A DNA stretch of 64,000 nt from positions 1 to 64,000 of the forward strand of contig NZ_NFKT01000009.1 of NCBI RefSeq assembly GCF_002160525.1, in the 5' to 3' direction. This DNA is from Lachnoclostridium sp. An169. GTDB taxonomy: Bacteria > Bacillota > Clostridia > Lachnospirales > Lachnospiraceae. The notes below the pieces were generated by a model. It worked only from the letters and a program-made list of their open reading frames with translations, did no database searches and was not told where the DNA came from. Below, in pieces: positions 29,501 through 36,032 of the stretch. The position numbers and the translations under genes are program-made. The stretch's first letter is position 1; each line of letters starts with the position of its first letter.

Positions 29501-32313
29501 TCGGAGGAGTCCTGAAAGAGGAGCCATCCTTCACCGATACCGGAAAGATCCGTTACCGGATCTGGGATAACCTGAAAGGACTTGAGGACCGGAGAAAGAA
29601 TATCGTTCTGCCGATCCTGACAGCGCCCCAGGAAGATATGTATCTCGTCTCGGTGCCGTCCCAGATCATCCTGGGGAGCATGAACCGCTATGAGACCTAC
29701 CTGAACAAGGACGGAAATGAGCGGGAGAGAATGTATGAGATTATGTCTGTATATGCGGAAAAGATGGGAATCTTCTATGGCGTGTCGTCACAGTGGATCA
29801 GCAATGCCGCACAACAGCTTAACAGTTTCGTAAATATTCAGTATGATACGAGACTCTCTTTCCCGCAGAGTGAAGCTGCAGACGCAGGAATGCAGGAAAA
29901 AGGCGTCACCAGAGATCCGGTCATGAAATGGGTCTATGAGGCAGTTGACATGCTGAACGCCCTGAACGGAAGCGCAGCGGTAGCAGACGGTACGAATGTG
30001 ATCTGGATGTGGGATGCGGCGCTTGGCACCAGCGACTATTCTTTCTTTACCTTCAGCCATGAGACCGCCCACAATCAGGACGGCAGATATTTCTACGGAG
30101 GTGCGGGAAGAAGAGAAGGAACCGGAGGCGAGGCGCATGCGGACGGCAATATCGCCCAGGAGATGCGGGACGGATGTATGGTGTTCAACATTTCCAAAAT
30201 CAACGATATCGGCGTGGAGATGACCGGTAATTTCAGCTATGAAAGAATTGATTCAGCAAAGAAAGTACACAGCTTCTACCGGGAGATGTTCGAGACCGGA
30301 TATGTGCTTGACTATCTGGCGGCACAGGCACTTCTTTCCCTGACGCCGGAACAGCAGGCCGCGGTGGCTGTGAAAGCAGAGCATACGGCGGCGGGAACGG
30401 CATCCATGACGACGACATACAGGAGAATGACGGCCGATGAGATCCGTGGAATGCAGCTTACCGATATGGCTGACCTCTGGGATAATAAGATCTCTGTCCG
30501 GACTGGAAAAACATTTCCGGAGCAGGTGGGGACGGCAACAGACGGAAGTTACGGCTTTGAGTCCTTCTACAGCATGAACTGGTATCAGTCCCACAACGAT
30601 GCGGGATCGCCGGATACACATTCCTTCAAGAGACTTGGACAGGAGATGCTCGGGCTTGGCGGTTATGAGGAAGGGTATATGATCTATATTTCTGCTCTTT
30701 CGGAAAATGACCTGGATGCGCTTCGGAAGATTACAAAGGACGATTCCATTACCTGGAGGTCTTACAAACTGGGGCGTTACGCGGATGTGGAACAGAAACT
30801 TGACCGGATCCCGTATTTTGACAAGGATACGGTAATTGCACAGTTCAGGGCGGCATTTGAGGCGGATGCGGGAAATGGAAACGCGGATCAGAGTGTGGAG
30901 ACGAAACGGATGCTCTACGGTATGATTAAGAGGGTGACCGGAGATTTCAGCGACGGAGGAATCTACAGCAGTCCGGCGGCTGTTCCGGTGACATCGGCGG
31001 AAGAGCTGATCCGGCTGGCAAAAGAGAACCCATACGGGTACTATGAACTGCACAATGACATTGATTTTACGGGAGTGAAAGCGGAAAACGGAAGCTATAT
31101 TCCCGGAAGATTCATCGGAATCCTGGATGGAAAAGGGTATCGGATGACCGGCATGTCCTACCCGCTGTTCGGAGATCTGCAGTATGCCCAGGTGAAGAAC
31201 CTGACGATTTTCGAACCGTCCTACGGGGCGTCTGCCGAGGCAATGCTGGCAGTGAAGTCAAAGAAAGTGACTGCCGGAAATGTGACGGTGGAAAATGCGG
31301 ATCTTACACTTCCGCTTATTAAGACAAAGACGGAAGGATACTATGAGTACGGCGATATGACCGTGACGACGGGGGACAGGCGGATTACTACGGCGGAAGA
31401 ATTTCTCGCCATCGGGGATTCTGCCGTTTCCCTGAAAAAGAAATATATTCTGGAAGACAATCTGGATTTTACCGGGATATTTGATGGCGGTTCCGGACCC
31501 TATGCGGTGGCGGGAACATTTGCGGGAACGCTGGACGGAAACGGGTATACGATCACCGGGCTGGATGCGGGGCTGTTTGAAAAGATGAACGGCGCAGAAG
31601 TGAAAAATCTGACCATCGAAGGAAGCAGCCTTGTGCTGGATCAGCAGAAGGGAGCCCTTGCCGGGGAGATAAAAAACACGGCGGTGGAAAATGTGACAGT
31701 CAGAGATCTGGTAATCAATAATAACGCCAATCAGGCCGGCGGACTTGCCGGAGTGATTACAGGCAGCACGGTGAAACGGATCGCTATCGAGAATATTTCC
31801 CTCACAGCGGACAATACCATCGGCGGAGTGGCAGGACAGTTCGACGGAAACCTGATCGAAGACTGTTTTGTAACGGGGAGAATCGAAGGGAAGATCCGCC
31901 ACCAGATGGGCGCCAGGGCAGGCGGTATCACCGGATGGATGGGCGGAGGAACGATCCGGAACTGCTATGTGAAGGTGGAGATCGCCGCCCCGGACGCGAC
32001 GGGAAACGGAGGAATCATCGGAGGGCCTGCCAATGGCAGCGTGACCATTGAAAATTCCGTAAGCTTAAGCACCGGTGTTAATGCAAACCGGATTGCCGGG
32101 TGGGATGTGCTCGGCGGGAGCAGCAATGTCTATGAGCTGGAGAGTTCGGACAGCCGGAGCAGCAGGAATGCAGGAAATGAGACAAGAATACTGTCTGTTT
32201 CAGACATCAGGGCAGGAGAGAAAGCCTTCTATACCGATGACCTGGGATGGAGCGGGGAGGTCTGGGATTTTGCCGGGGTCCCCGCAGGAGGCACCCCGGT
32301 GCTGAGAAAATAA
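23554..32313 (+). CDS. Giant secreted M26-like metalloprotease with cohesin, sorting-like motif and dockerin
   Basis: 2919 residues. Order: signal peptide (1-27, ends VVTA); cohesin-like domain (about 30-165); Pro/Glu-rich repeats (about 170-258); VRTGD (261-265), hydrophobic helix (269-290), RKKK; second hydrophobic helix (304-324, ends SVYA); type I dockerin with two Ca-binding repeats (DLNGDGVVDYTD at 330-341, DMSYDGELSVTD at 364-375); a series of repeated beta domains (388-1330); a GLUG-type beta-helix (1355-1630); a metalloprotease region with HETAH (2169-2173) and a Glu 20 residues on (E2193); a second GLUG beta-helix (about 2478-2919). The zinc motif with FxGGxGRRxGxG and the N-terminal TGD/two-helix anchor fit the M26 family (IgA1 protease, ZmpB). 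There is no C-terminal anchor. The start at 23554 begins the signal peptide and lies inside the transcript; its ribosome site (AAAGGA) is weak and distant. Likely targets are host glycoproteins, not known from sequence. Confidence 0.85.
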   Translation: MKRVRASLAALITVCGLLLVGMKVVTADDRGLEIALSDAFVRDGDEIGLTAALTGYGDLDKGVNAVMGTLEYDRDVFREIGEQDFETLNSWEKLFYNPESGRFVLIKKAGSRADEAIFRVKMQADEQIPARETYIAVKDISLSEGKEDIWPEDISEKIQSIAAADGGDTGPEEPESPEEPETPETPEEPESPEEPETPEDNGSGAEEPGDEEDGGVEPESPEEPESPEKPELPEEPETPETPEDTGSGAEEPEKAEDGGAVRTGDADHGLFLFTGAALAAVLAGGSVLYIRKKKELPRGRGTKILTGLVICGTAGVLLAGSVYAFPGRGDLNGDGVVDYTDVEILEKHLVGLELLPEKMEMYADMSYDGELSVTDLSILIHRVEKTLDYQAELSSVTEKFFYEKGEIAELKFHAEVSHGAAVERVVLDGVEYETEQETGSVYTVRVEAGDTAGIREYGISEILLDSGQSVKTDYREKIEVLRSAPSVEEFQAEELTDSAQMKVTFRLADEDGALTSAVMEVFRGGEDAGDSRVLVQTEELSGGYNEFILDLEEDTAYTLHINAGYDRASGKLEPPGDHTGSLSLVKEIQLNLDYRFTFGGLASAAQDGTPTQKFGKNEPILLTFESTNATGFSVERVKINGKEYRAEQTETGYLVTADGFPEAGEKKIAVEEVVLENGKVFTPDSDNVVFVSIQKEMPAITGLAAFEEAEKGEIRVSFRLYDPDSALSGHKIVIRNAEGNTAGELDFGADDLTREGMEGEAGAGAAEYASSGAFDRAVRLTDTGLTSSYTVQILGDCDVSYDGTGLESRKVLAELSIRALPRAIIAGGRSENYYVEKGGKTGIIYEILDNVDAEIRALIVNNREFAAEDAGNGEWKVTADAPETAGKTEFVLSRIVFADGTEAAVLAQENNPEIEVLKSAPEVSGFVTEDILEKGQVKFQFAIDDADQAFREGKARLVRKSDGIVLEEETIAAAGDQEILFSVAEQTEYDFQVMADWNRSEDGSISISEDRILERPVYVVRDYGLQISDLTTLGEDGTEQIYFEPGSAVRIRFHARTATSLAVESVQVGEAVYNLAEAGENLYEFTVEGGKNAGIKEIVLERVSLENGKELETGKTGSANPGDAGGKPAVRFEVLKEVPEVRNLTWEKTADDRLKIRIELTDRDGAVENARAELAEKDGRVLLTEDISAGENELSAALTVKEDYTVKVTADYDRDSNVLDDQSNVYRDILLYSSDLAASRDALELKDVTETELYYSGGAGNRTKIEVLDVTGGLPDDPENYYAVIRMKNLPDFYAGIREFRRENGSRADGSAGRNSNAGADSGRVYAVLDQENMVLYGEDGTRSQEYAFPVAYRDGQGEYPLIKSAEDLFRQMADNPKGKFELSEDLDASGLSDSAAAVAGTFTGELDGNGYRIRNLPTSIFATLSGAHIHDLVIENAQITAQRSGILANVIQNRTVVDRVFIIDSTVSNSVDELGTFAGKLLNSTIRESAASDVSVKGLVAVGGLVGRTESGALIENCYVTGKVQGTYDHPSLGARVGGAVGWHGGGTISRCYTQAQIIAPARKGNGGIIGGPNTGSPSIEYTLSMSSGAGYRIAGFDVLDGVKEVYEYSGSESVTSITDNSRDNVKETDRIYESGFYEEILGFDGDIWDLDLADHGKRPNLKNAPVDENKYNIPDYSALRRKAGYRAEREKIYANMARLMPFSDSQMWIEYGNMISDTDPLAAGTVQYVLPLDENGALVAGIEKSAPGQVKKIRVVFSDEAVKEYGVAYRKFLGGVAAVYGIEGSELPYQFHRFAVETDSEMLREIAERAAGLDYRTDLAALTPEDESRLYADYYSENVSARLQEIIRNLAVSQADYPFYSGSEAVRALAEERIKDEERLKKLLYAYNYYDKWYRIDYSGVDLSSLMFFSGELLAGDMTAANLTDQLFAAPQAQRDTGQTVTFYNNVLKDYTGQEIMDFLEELSERIAGYDDPNEWFRKGFGGVLKEEPSFTDTGKIRYRIWDNLKGLEDRRKNIVLPILTAPQEDMYLVSVPSQIILGSMNRYETYLNKDGNERERMYEIMSVYAEKMGIFYGVSSQWISNAAQQLNSFVNIQYDTRLSFPQSEAADAGMQEKGVTRDPVMKWVYEAVDMLNALNGSAAVADGTNVIWMWDAALGTSDYSFFTFSHETAHNQDGRYFYGGAGRREGTGGEAHADGNIAQEMRDGCMVFNISKINDIGVEMTGNFSYERIDSAKKVHSFYREMFETGYVLDYLAAQALLSLTPEQQAAVAVKAEHTAAGTASMTTTYRRMTADEIRGMQLTDMADLWDNKISVRTGKTFPEQVGTATDGSYGFESFYSMNWYQSHNDAGSPDTHSFKRLGQEMLGLGGYEEGYMIYISALSENDLDALRKITKDDSITWRSYKLGRYADVEQKLDRIPYFDKDTVIAQFRAAFEADAGNGNADQSVETKRMLYGMIKRVTGDFSDGGIYSSPAAVPVTSAEELIRLAKENPYGYYELHNDIDFTGVKAENGSYIPGRFIGILDGKGYRMTGMSYPLFGDLQYAQVKNLTIFEPSYGASAEAMLAVKSKKVTAGNVTVENADLTLPLIKTKTEGYYEYGDMTVTTGDRRITTAEEFLAIGDSAVSLKKKYILEDNLDFTGIFDGGSGPYAVAGTFAGTLDGNGYTITGLDAGLFEKMNGAEVKNLTIEGSSLVLDQQKGALAGEIKNTAVENVTVRDLVINNNANQAGGLAGVITGSTVKRIAIENISLTADNTIGGVAGQFDGNLIEDCFVTGRIEGKIRHQMGARAGGITGWMGGGTIRNCYVKVEIAAPDATGNGGIIGGPANGSVTIENSVSLSTGVNANRIAGWDVLGGSSNVYELESSDSRSSRNAGNETRILSVSDIRAGEKAFYTDDLGWSGEVWDFAGVPAGGTPVLRK

Positions 32314-32318
32314 AAGTT

Positions 32319-32915
32319 TTACTTTGATCGCCAGATGTGGCGCCAGTACTTCAGATTCAGTGCGATCAGGCACGCTGCGGTGGCGAGATCGGAGAGAAAA
32401 TATCTGAATCCGGTTGATCCCGCAGGGATCAGTCCCGGGAGAAAGAAGATGGAAAACAGTGTGGCTGCACCGAGAACAGCCTGCAGTTTTTCCATCTTCT
32501 GTTTTTTATACATGTCCAAGGAAGTGCAGAAAAGCAGTACAAGACCGATTCCGATAAATGCAAGCCAGTAACAGGGGAGGTCGCTGTACAGTCCGGATGA
32601 ATAGCCGTCCCATCCGGCGTTGAGAAAAATGTATGAAGCTGCCCGGCCGACATGCATTTTCGAATTCCTCTGTGCTTCTTTTAATTTCTTCTGCTGTGCT
32701 TCCTGTTCCCGCGTGTATTTTTCGGGATCGGTAAGTTCCCCGATGCTCATTTCAAAGAGGGCGGCAAGCTCTGCAAGATTTGCAGCGGAAGGTTCGCTTT
32801 TTCCCGCCTCCCATTTTGCTACCGCCTGCCGGCTGATCCCGAGCTGCCCGGCCACATATTCCTGAGACATTTTCAACTGTGTGCGTCTTTCGCGGATGTT
32901 ATCTCCCAGTGCCAT
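32319..32915 (-). CDS. XRE family regulator with C-terminal membrane domain
   Basis: A 198-residue protein with an N-terminal HTH_3 domain (LGDNIRERRTQLKMSQEYVAGQLG, ISRQAVAKWEAGKSEPS), a charged linker (QQKKLKEAQRNSK) and three hydrophobic segments (LPCYWLAFIGIGLVLLFC, VLGAATLFSIFFLPG, FLSDLATAACLIALN). It is a membrane-bound regulator whose signal is unknown. The start at 32915 follows AAAGGAGGTG. It ends five bases from the giant protease stop, convergent, with no visible terminator between. Confidence 0.88.
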   Translation of the reverse strand: MALGDNIRERRTQLKMSQEYVAGQLGISRQAVAKWEAGKSEPSAANLAELAALFEMSIGELTDPEKYTREQEAQQKKLKEAQRNSKMHVGRAASYIFLNAGWDGYSSGLYSDLPCYWLAFIGIGLVLLFCTSLDMYKKQKMEKLQAVLGAATLFSIFFLPGLIPAGSTGFRYFLSDLATAACLIALNLKYWRHIWRSK

Positions 32916-32967
32916 ATGAGGCACCTCCTTTCCTGGTCCGTGTGCGGATGTATCATCTTTCACCAGG

Positions 32968-33017
32968 ATTATAACGCAGAAAGCCGGTTGCGCGCTACCA
33001 ACTATTGCGCAACCGGC
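32968..33017 (-). promoter_or_regulatory. Promoter and 11-bp palindrome upstream of the XRE gene
   Basis: On the minus strand TATAAT lies at 32973-32968. Just upstream, GCCGGTTGCGC (32983-32993) and GCGCAACCGGC (33007-33017) form a perfect 11-bp inverted repeat with a 13-base centre, over the place of the -35. This fits an operator, probably for the XRE protein itself. A plus-strand reading as a terminator (T-run at 33032-33037) is possible but too far from the stem. Confidence 0.55.
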
Positions 33018-33089
33018 GGTTGCTTTGCTGTTTTTTCGATTTGGAATTGAAAATTTTGCAGAAATCCGCACGGAAGGATTTTACTATAA

Positions 33090-33398
33090 TTTTATCATGG
33101 CGTATTATTGGGGATCCTTGGAAATCAGCCCGACTGGATTGTCAGATCTAATGCAGAGTCCGGAGATGGTTACAGTGATATCCTGATTGAAATCCCGGAG
33201 GAAAAGACTGGGTGTGTGATTGAAGTAAAATATGCAGAAAATCAGTCATATGACAAAGCGTGCCACAGAGCCCTGCAGCAGATCCGAGAAAAACGATATG
33301 CGGATGAATTAAAACAGAATGGGATAGAGACTGTTCATCTGTATGGAATCGCCTGTTGGAAAAAAGAATGCCGTATTGTACATGAAACAGCAGATTGA
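33090..33398 (+). pseudogene. C-terminal remnant of an AAA-ATPase/PD-(D/E)XK nuclease protein
   Basis: The frame opens just after a stop with FYHGVLLGILGN, the highly typical start of the nuclease domain in large 'AAA family ATPase, PDDEXK_9' proteins. It continues with VRSNAESGDGYSDILIE and VIEVKYAE, the D...ExK catalytic set, and ends CRIVHETAD. About 103 codons of a protein normally over 500 residues remain, and no start codon with a ribosome site exists, so it is a decayed 5'-truncated gene. Confidence 0.75.
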
Positions 33399-33422
33399 CA
33401 GGATATTTTAACGATTCATGAA

Positions 33423-33477
33423 AAAGGCAGGATAAGAGAAGGGCAACTGAAATACCGCCCTTCCTCTCCCTGCCTTT
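33423..33477. terminator. Bidirectional terminator hairpin
   Basis: AAAGGCAGG (33423-33431) pairs with CCTGCCTTT (33469-33477), and inside it GAAGGGC (33438-33444) pairs with GCCCTTC (33457-33463). It lies directly after the SdpI-like gene on the minus strand, with A/T runs on both ends. Confidence 0.75.
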
Positions 33478-33479
33478 CA

Positions 33480-33842
33480 TCATAACTCTCCGGTGTCTCC
33501 AAATTTGCCCTTGATTCTGGAATCTGTGTAAAAGAATCCTGCAATGACAAATATGATCCCGATACACTCGCCGACCGCCACAGAAAGCAGGGGATCACAC
33601 CGCATAATAAGAAAAATCAGATTCGCGATGATCTCCGCCAGGAAAGCATATTTTCCCAGAGAGATAAAAATGTCCGGTGCAGTCTTCTGGGCGTAATCCC
33701 ACCGTTCTCTGGATCTCCTTGCAGCAGGGGTATTATACCCGCTGCTTTTATCCATATCTGAGGCGGGGTGCTTCTTTAGCAGCCATCCGACCAGAACCAT
33801 AACAAAAGGGCAGATGAAGTTTAATATTAAGAGTGCATACAT
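33480..33842 (-). CDS. SdpI family small membrane protein
   Basis: 120 residues with three hydrophobic segments (residues 2-22, 60-80, 86-106). The loop SSGYNTPAARRSRERWDYAQ matches the conserved SdpI C-terminal motif (GYRT..S...W..A). In Bacillus SdpI gives immunity to the SdpC toxin; the short one-domain forms are widespread and unassigned. The start follows AGGAGG. It is a single gene with a terminator after. Confidence 0.75.
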   Translation of the reverse strand: MYALLILNFICPFVMVLVGWLLKKHPASDMDKSSGYNTPAARRSRERWDYAQKTAPDIFISLGKYAFLAEIIANLIFLIMRCDPLLSVAVGECIGIIFVIAGFFYTDSRIKGKFGDTGEL

Positions 33843-33908
33843 GTCAGAATTCCTCCTATTAATTATCTGATATCAGGCAAATCCGATCCATATTCCTGCC
33901 AAGTCGGG

Positions 33909-34418
33909 TTATATTCCGAATTCTTCCGCATAGGTGACGGCTCCGTGCAGGGGACGGGCATCATCCCTGAGACGGACAGCCATAAAGTTGGCAGACGGCA
34001 TGCCGTCAGGTACTTCAACTCCGAGCTGCTCTGCAGGAACGTATCCGAACCGCGGGTAATAGAGTTCACTTCCAAGGACGAGAGCATACTCGAATCCCAT
34101 TTCTCCGGCGATTCTGTGACCCTCCGCGATCAGCGCACTTCCGATTCCCTGTCGCTGGTATTCAGGTTTTACGGACAGAGGGGCAAGAACCAGCACTTCG
34201 TCTGTACCGACCAGTGCGCGGGTAAATAAAATATGTCCTGCCAGGCAGCCGTCTTTCTCTGCAACCAGAGACAGCTCCGGGATAAATGATTCTCCCTTTC
34301 GCAGGGCGGCGACAAGGTCCTGTTCATTGCCGTCCGCATGTTCCGCCGTGGCGAACGCTTCTTTTATCAGGCGGTATACTTCTTCATAGTCTTTTTCAGT
34401 CTCTTTTCTGATTATCAT
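33909..34418 (-). CDS. GNAT family N-acetyltransferase
   Basis: 169 residues. The GNAT acetyl-CoA site is LAPLSVKPEYQRQGIGSALI (Q/RxxGxG/A motif, about residues 79-98), preceded by the beta-strand LAGHILFTRALV. The C-terminal ELYYPRFGYVPAEQLGV and YAEEFGI match the YhbS-like group. Substrate unknown. A single gene; the ribosome site before the ATG is weak (GAGGAAT). Confidence 0.88.
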   Translation of the reverse strand: MIIRKETEKDYEEVYRLIKEAFATAEHADGNEQDLVAALRKGESFIPELSLVAEKDGCLAGHILFTRALVGTDEVLVLAPLSVKPEYQRQGIGSALIAEGHRIAGEMGFEYALVLGSELYYPRFGYVPAEQLGVEVPDGMPSANFMAVRLRDDARPLHGAVTYAEEFGI

Positions 34419-34544
34419 AAATATTATTCCTCGCCAAATGCTTTCCGGTATATCTCATTTTCCGGTTCGATAGAAACATTATATCACACCGGTGCGAAAA
34501 GAGGAGCAGCTTTCGGATTAAAATTACGGAAAGAAATGAAGCGG

Positions 34545-34748
34545 TTAATATTTTTCGTATACTACGGAACGGCAGTCTGCATCCACCCTGCGGACACCGG
34601 AAAATCTGCCTGCCGCCACGTCGTTCCGGAAGATCCGTCCCAGTCCGGCGGGAGGATTGTCGCAGAGATCGGAAAAGCGGAAATAGCCTTTCGGGAGCTT
34701 TTCCAGTCTGCCGGGTACGTCTTTATAAAGTGCGTGAAAATCTGTCAT
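34545..34748 (-). CDS. DUF1413-like small protein
   Basis: A 67-residue basic protein. LPKGYFRFSDL, then GLGRIFRNDVAAGRFSGVRRVDAD, matches the DUF1413 pattern as I recall it. The start ATG at 34748 follows AGGTGA, which holds the stop of the upstream gene, so the two are translationally coupled. The pair may be a toxin-antitoxin or plasmid-like regulatory module, but nothing in the sequence proves it. Confidence 0.6.
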   Translation of the reverse strand: MTDFHALYKDVPGRLEKLPKGYFRFSDLCDNPPAGLGRIFRNDVAAGRFSGVRRVDADCRSVVYEKY

Positions 34749-34753
34749 ATCAG

Positions 34754-35302
34754 TCACCTCGTTAAAATAGTCTGCAGTTCAAGAAGTTTTTTATAAATAG
34801 CATTCAGCTTTTCATCCGTGTCATCCAGGTCTTTGAATTCCTCCAGTGAAAGCCCCGGGATTATGCGGTTTGCAGCCGAATTGTCCGAGCGCGGAATGTC
34901 CTGCGGAGGATTATCCGAAGCGGCAGAGGAAGAAGCCTCCCGGATGAGCTTACACCTTGCGGCCTTGATGCACAGCCGGGTGATAAATGTCCCTCTCGGG
35001 CGCGCATATCCGAGCTGCTCTCTGACACTTGCGAGGACCCGGGAAAAGACATCCTCGCCGATCAGAAACGAGATGGTGGAGGATTCCCTTGATGCATCCG
35101 CGCTGTCACCGGAATAGTCCAGATGTTCTGCTTCTTCCAGAACGGTTTTCCACTGGGGAATATTCATCGCCGCGTCCTCATAACAGATACGGAGTGCTTC
35201 GCTTAATCCCCTTTCGATCCGGGGATCTTTTCTGACGATCTCATTCAGTGAGATGGCGTCTTCTCTTGAGAGTTTTATTGATTTTGTTAGTAACTGGCTC
35301 AT
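34754..35302 (-). CDS. Unrecognised protein with two ribbon-helix-helix-like segments
   Basis: 182 residues, not assigned to a named family. Residues 5-47 (KSIKLSREDAISLNEIV...LSEALRICYEDAAM) and 80-118 (LIGEDVFSRVLASVREQL...FITRLCIKAARCKLI) each read as beta-strand, helix, helix, as in CopG/RHH DNA-binding proteins, so it may be a duplicated RHH protein. The C-terminal third is polar and ends in a short helix. The ATG follows TTGGAGGT. It is the first gene of a two-gene unit with the DUF1413-like gene. DNA binding is inference. Confidence 0.55.
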   Translation of the reverse strand: MSQLLTKSIKLSREDAISLNEIVRKDPRIERGLSEALRICYEDAAMNIPQWKTVLEEAEHLDYSGDSADASRESSTISFLIGEDVFSRVLASVREQLGYARPRGTFITRLCIKAARCKLIREASSSAASDNPPQDIPRSDNSAANRIIPGLSLEEFKDLDDTDEKLNAIYKKLLELQTILTR

Positions 35303-35350
35303 ATGTCATACCTCCAAACAATACCTTTTAACACTGTTTAATATATTTGA

Positions 35351-35415
35351 AGCATAACACGGAAATTTGAATAAGTCAATATAAAATAATATAAAAGTAT
35401 ATTTTATAATATACT
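35351..35415 (-). promoter_or_regulatory. Promoter and AT-rich palindrome of the RHH-like/DUF1413-like pair
   Basis: On the minus strand TTGACT (35379-35374), 17 bases, TATGCT (35356-35351), about 50 bases before the start codon. Just upstream AGTATATT (35396-35403) and AATATACT (35408-35415) form a perfect inverted repeat, a candidate operator. The rest of the 35303-35515 gap is AT-rich and otherwise blank. Confidence 0.6.
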
Positions 35416-35515
35416 GTGCTGTTTTTCGGATATAATACGGTTTTTCCGGTTTTTATGTGATTTTTATGAAGTGTACCGGTCTGCATTATATTTTCAAAAA
35501 GTTTTCAAAGTTATG

Positions 35516-35566
35516 TTGACAATAGTACGATATCGGACTATTATAGAAAAGTACGAAATCGGACTA
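35516..35566 (+). promoter_or_regulatory. MarR promoter with two operators
   Basis: TTGACA (35516-35521), 17 bases, TATTAT (35539-35544). A near-perfect palindrome TAGTACGATATCGGACTA (35523-35540) fills the spacer, and a second copy with one change in the core lies at 35549-35566, between the -10 and the ribosome site. The layout fits autorepression by the MarR protein encoded next. Confidence 0.8.
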
Positions 35567-35579
35567 AGGAGGAAGAATC

Positions 35580-36032
35580 ATGGATGCGCATCAGGAATCA
35601 GAAGTGCAGGAATTTAACCGTCTATATAAAGAGCTGGATGAGCTTTATCACGATATTGCGCTGAAGCTGGGAATATCGGACAGTGCCCTTGCCGTGCTCT
35701 ACACGGTCTGTGTACAGGGGGACGGATGTCTTCAGAGAGATGTCTGCCGGGAGGCCTACATCAGCAAACAGACAGTGAACTCTTCCGTGCGCAGGTTGGA
35801 GAAGGACGGGTTTATTTATCTGGAAGAGAGTACCGGGCGGGATAAGCATATCTGTCTGACGGCCATGGGAAAAGCATTTGTCGAGGAGAAGATCCGTCCG
35901 ATCCTGGACGTGGAAAACGGAGCATTTCTGGAAATGACGGCGGAAGAAAGAACGATGTTTATTCTGCTTTCGCGGAAATATGTGAAGAACTTTCAAAGAA
36001 GAGTAAAAAAGATGTTGGAGGAGCTGACATGA
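35580..36032 (+). CDS. MarR family transcriptional regulator
   Basis: 150 residues with the winged-helix MarR fold: LAVLYTVCVQGDGCLQRDVCREAYISKQTVNSSVRRLEKDGFI is the HTH, followed by the wing ESTGRDKHICLTAMGKAF. The ATG follows AAGGAGGAA. Its stop overlaps the first ABC exporter gene (ATGA), so it heads a three-gene operon and almost certainly represses it, releasing on binding a drug-like or other small molecule. Confidence 0.94.
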   Translation: MDAHQESEVQEFNRLYKELDELYHDIALKLGISDSALAVLYTVCVQGDGCLQRDVCREAYISKQTVNSSVRRLEKDGFIYLEESTGRDKHICLTAMGKAFVEEKIRPILDVENGAFLEMTAEERTMFILLSRKYVKNFQRRVKKMLEELT

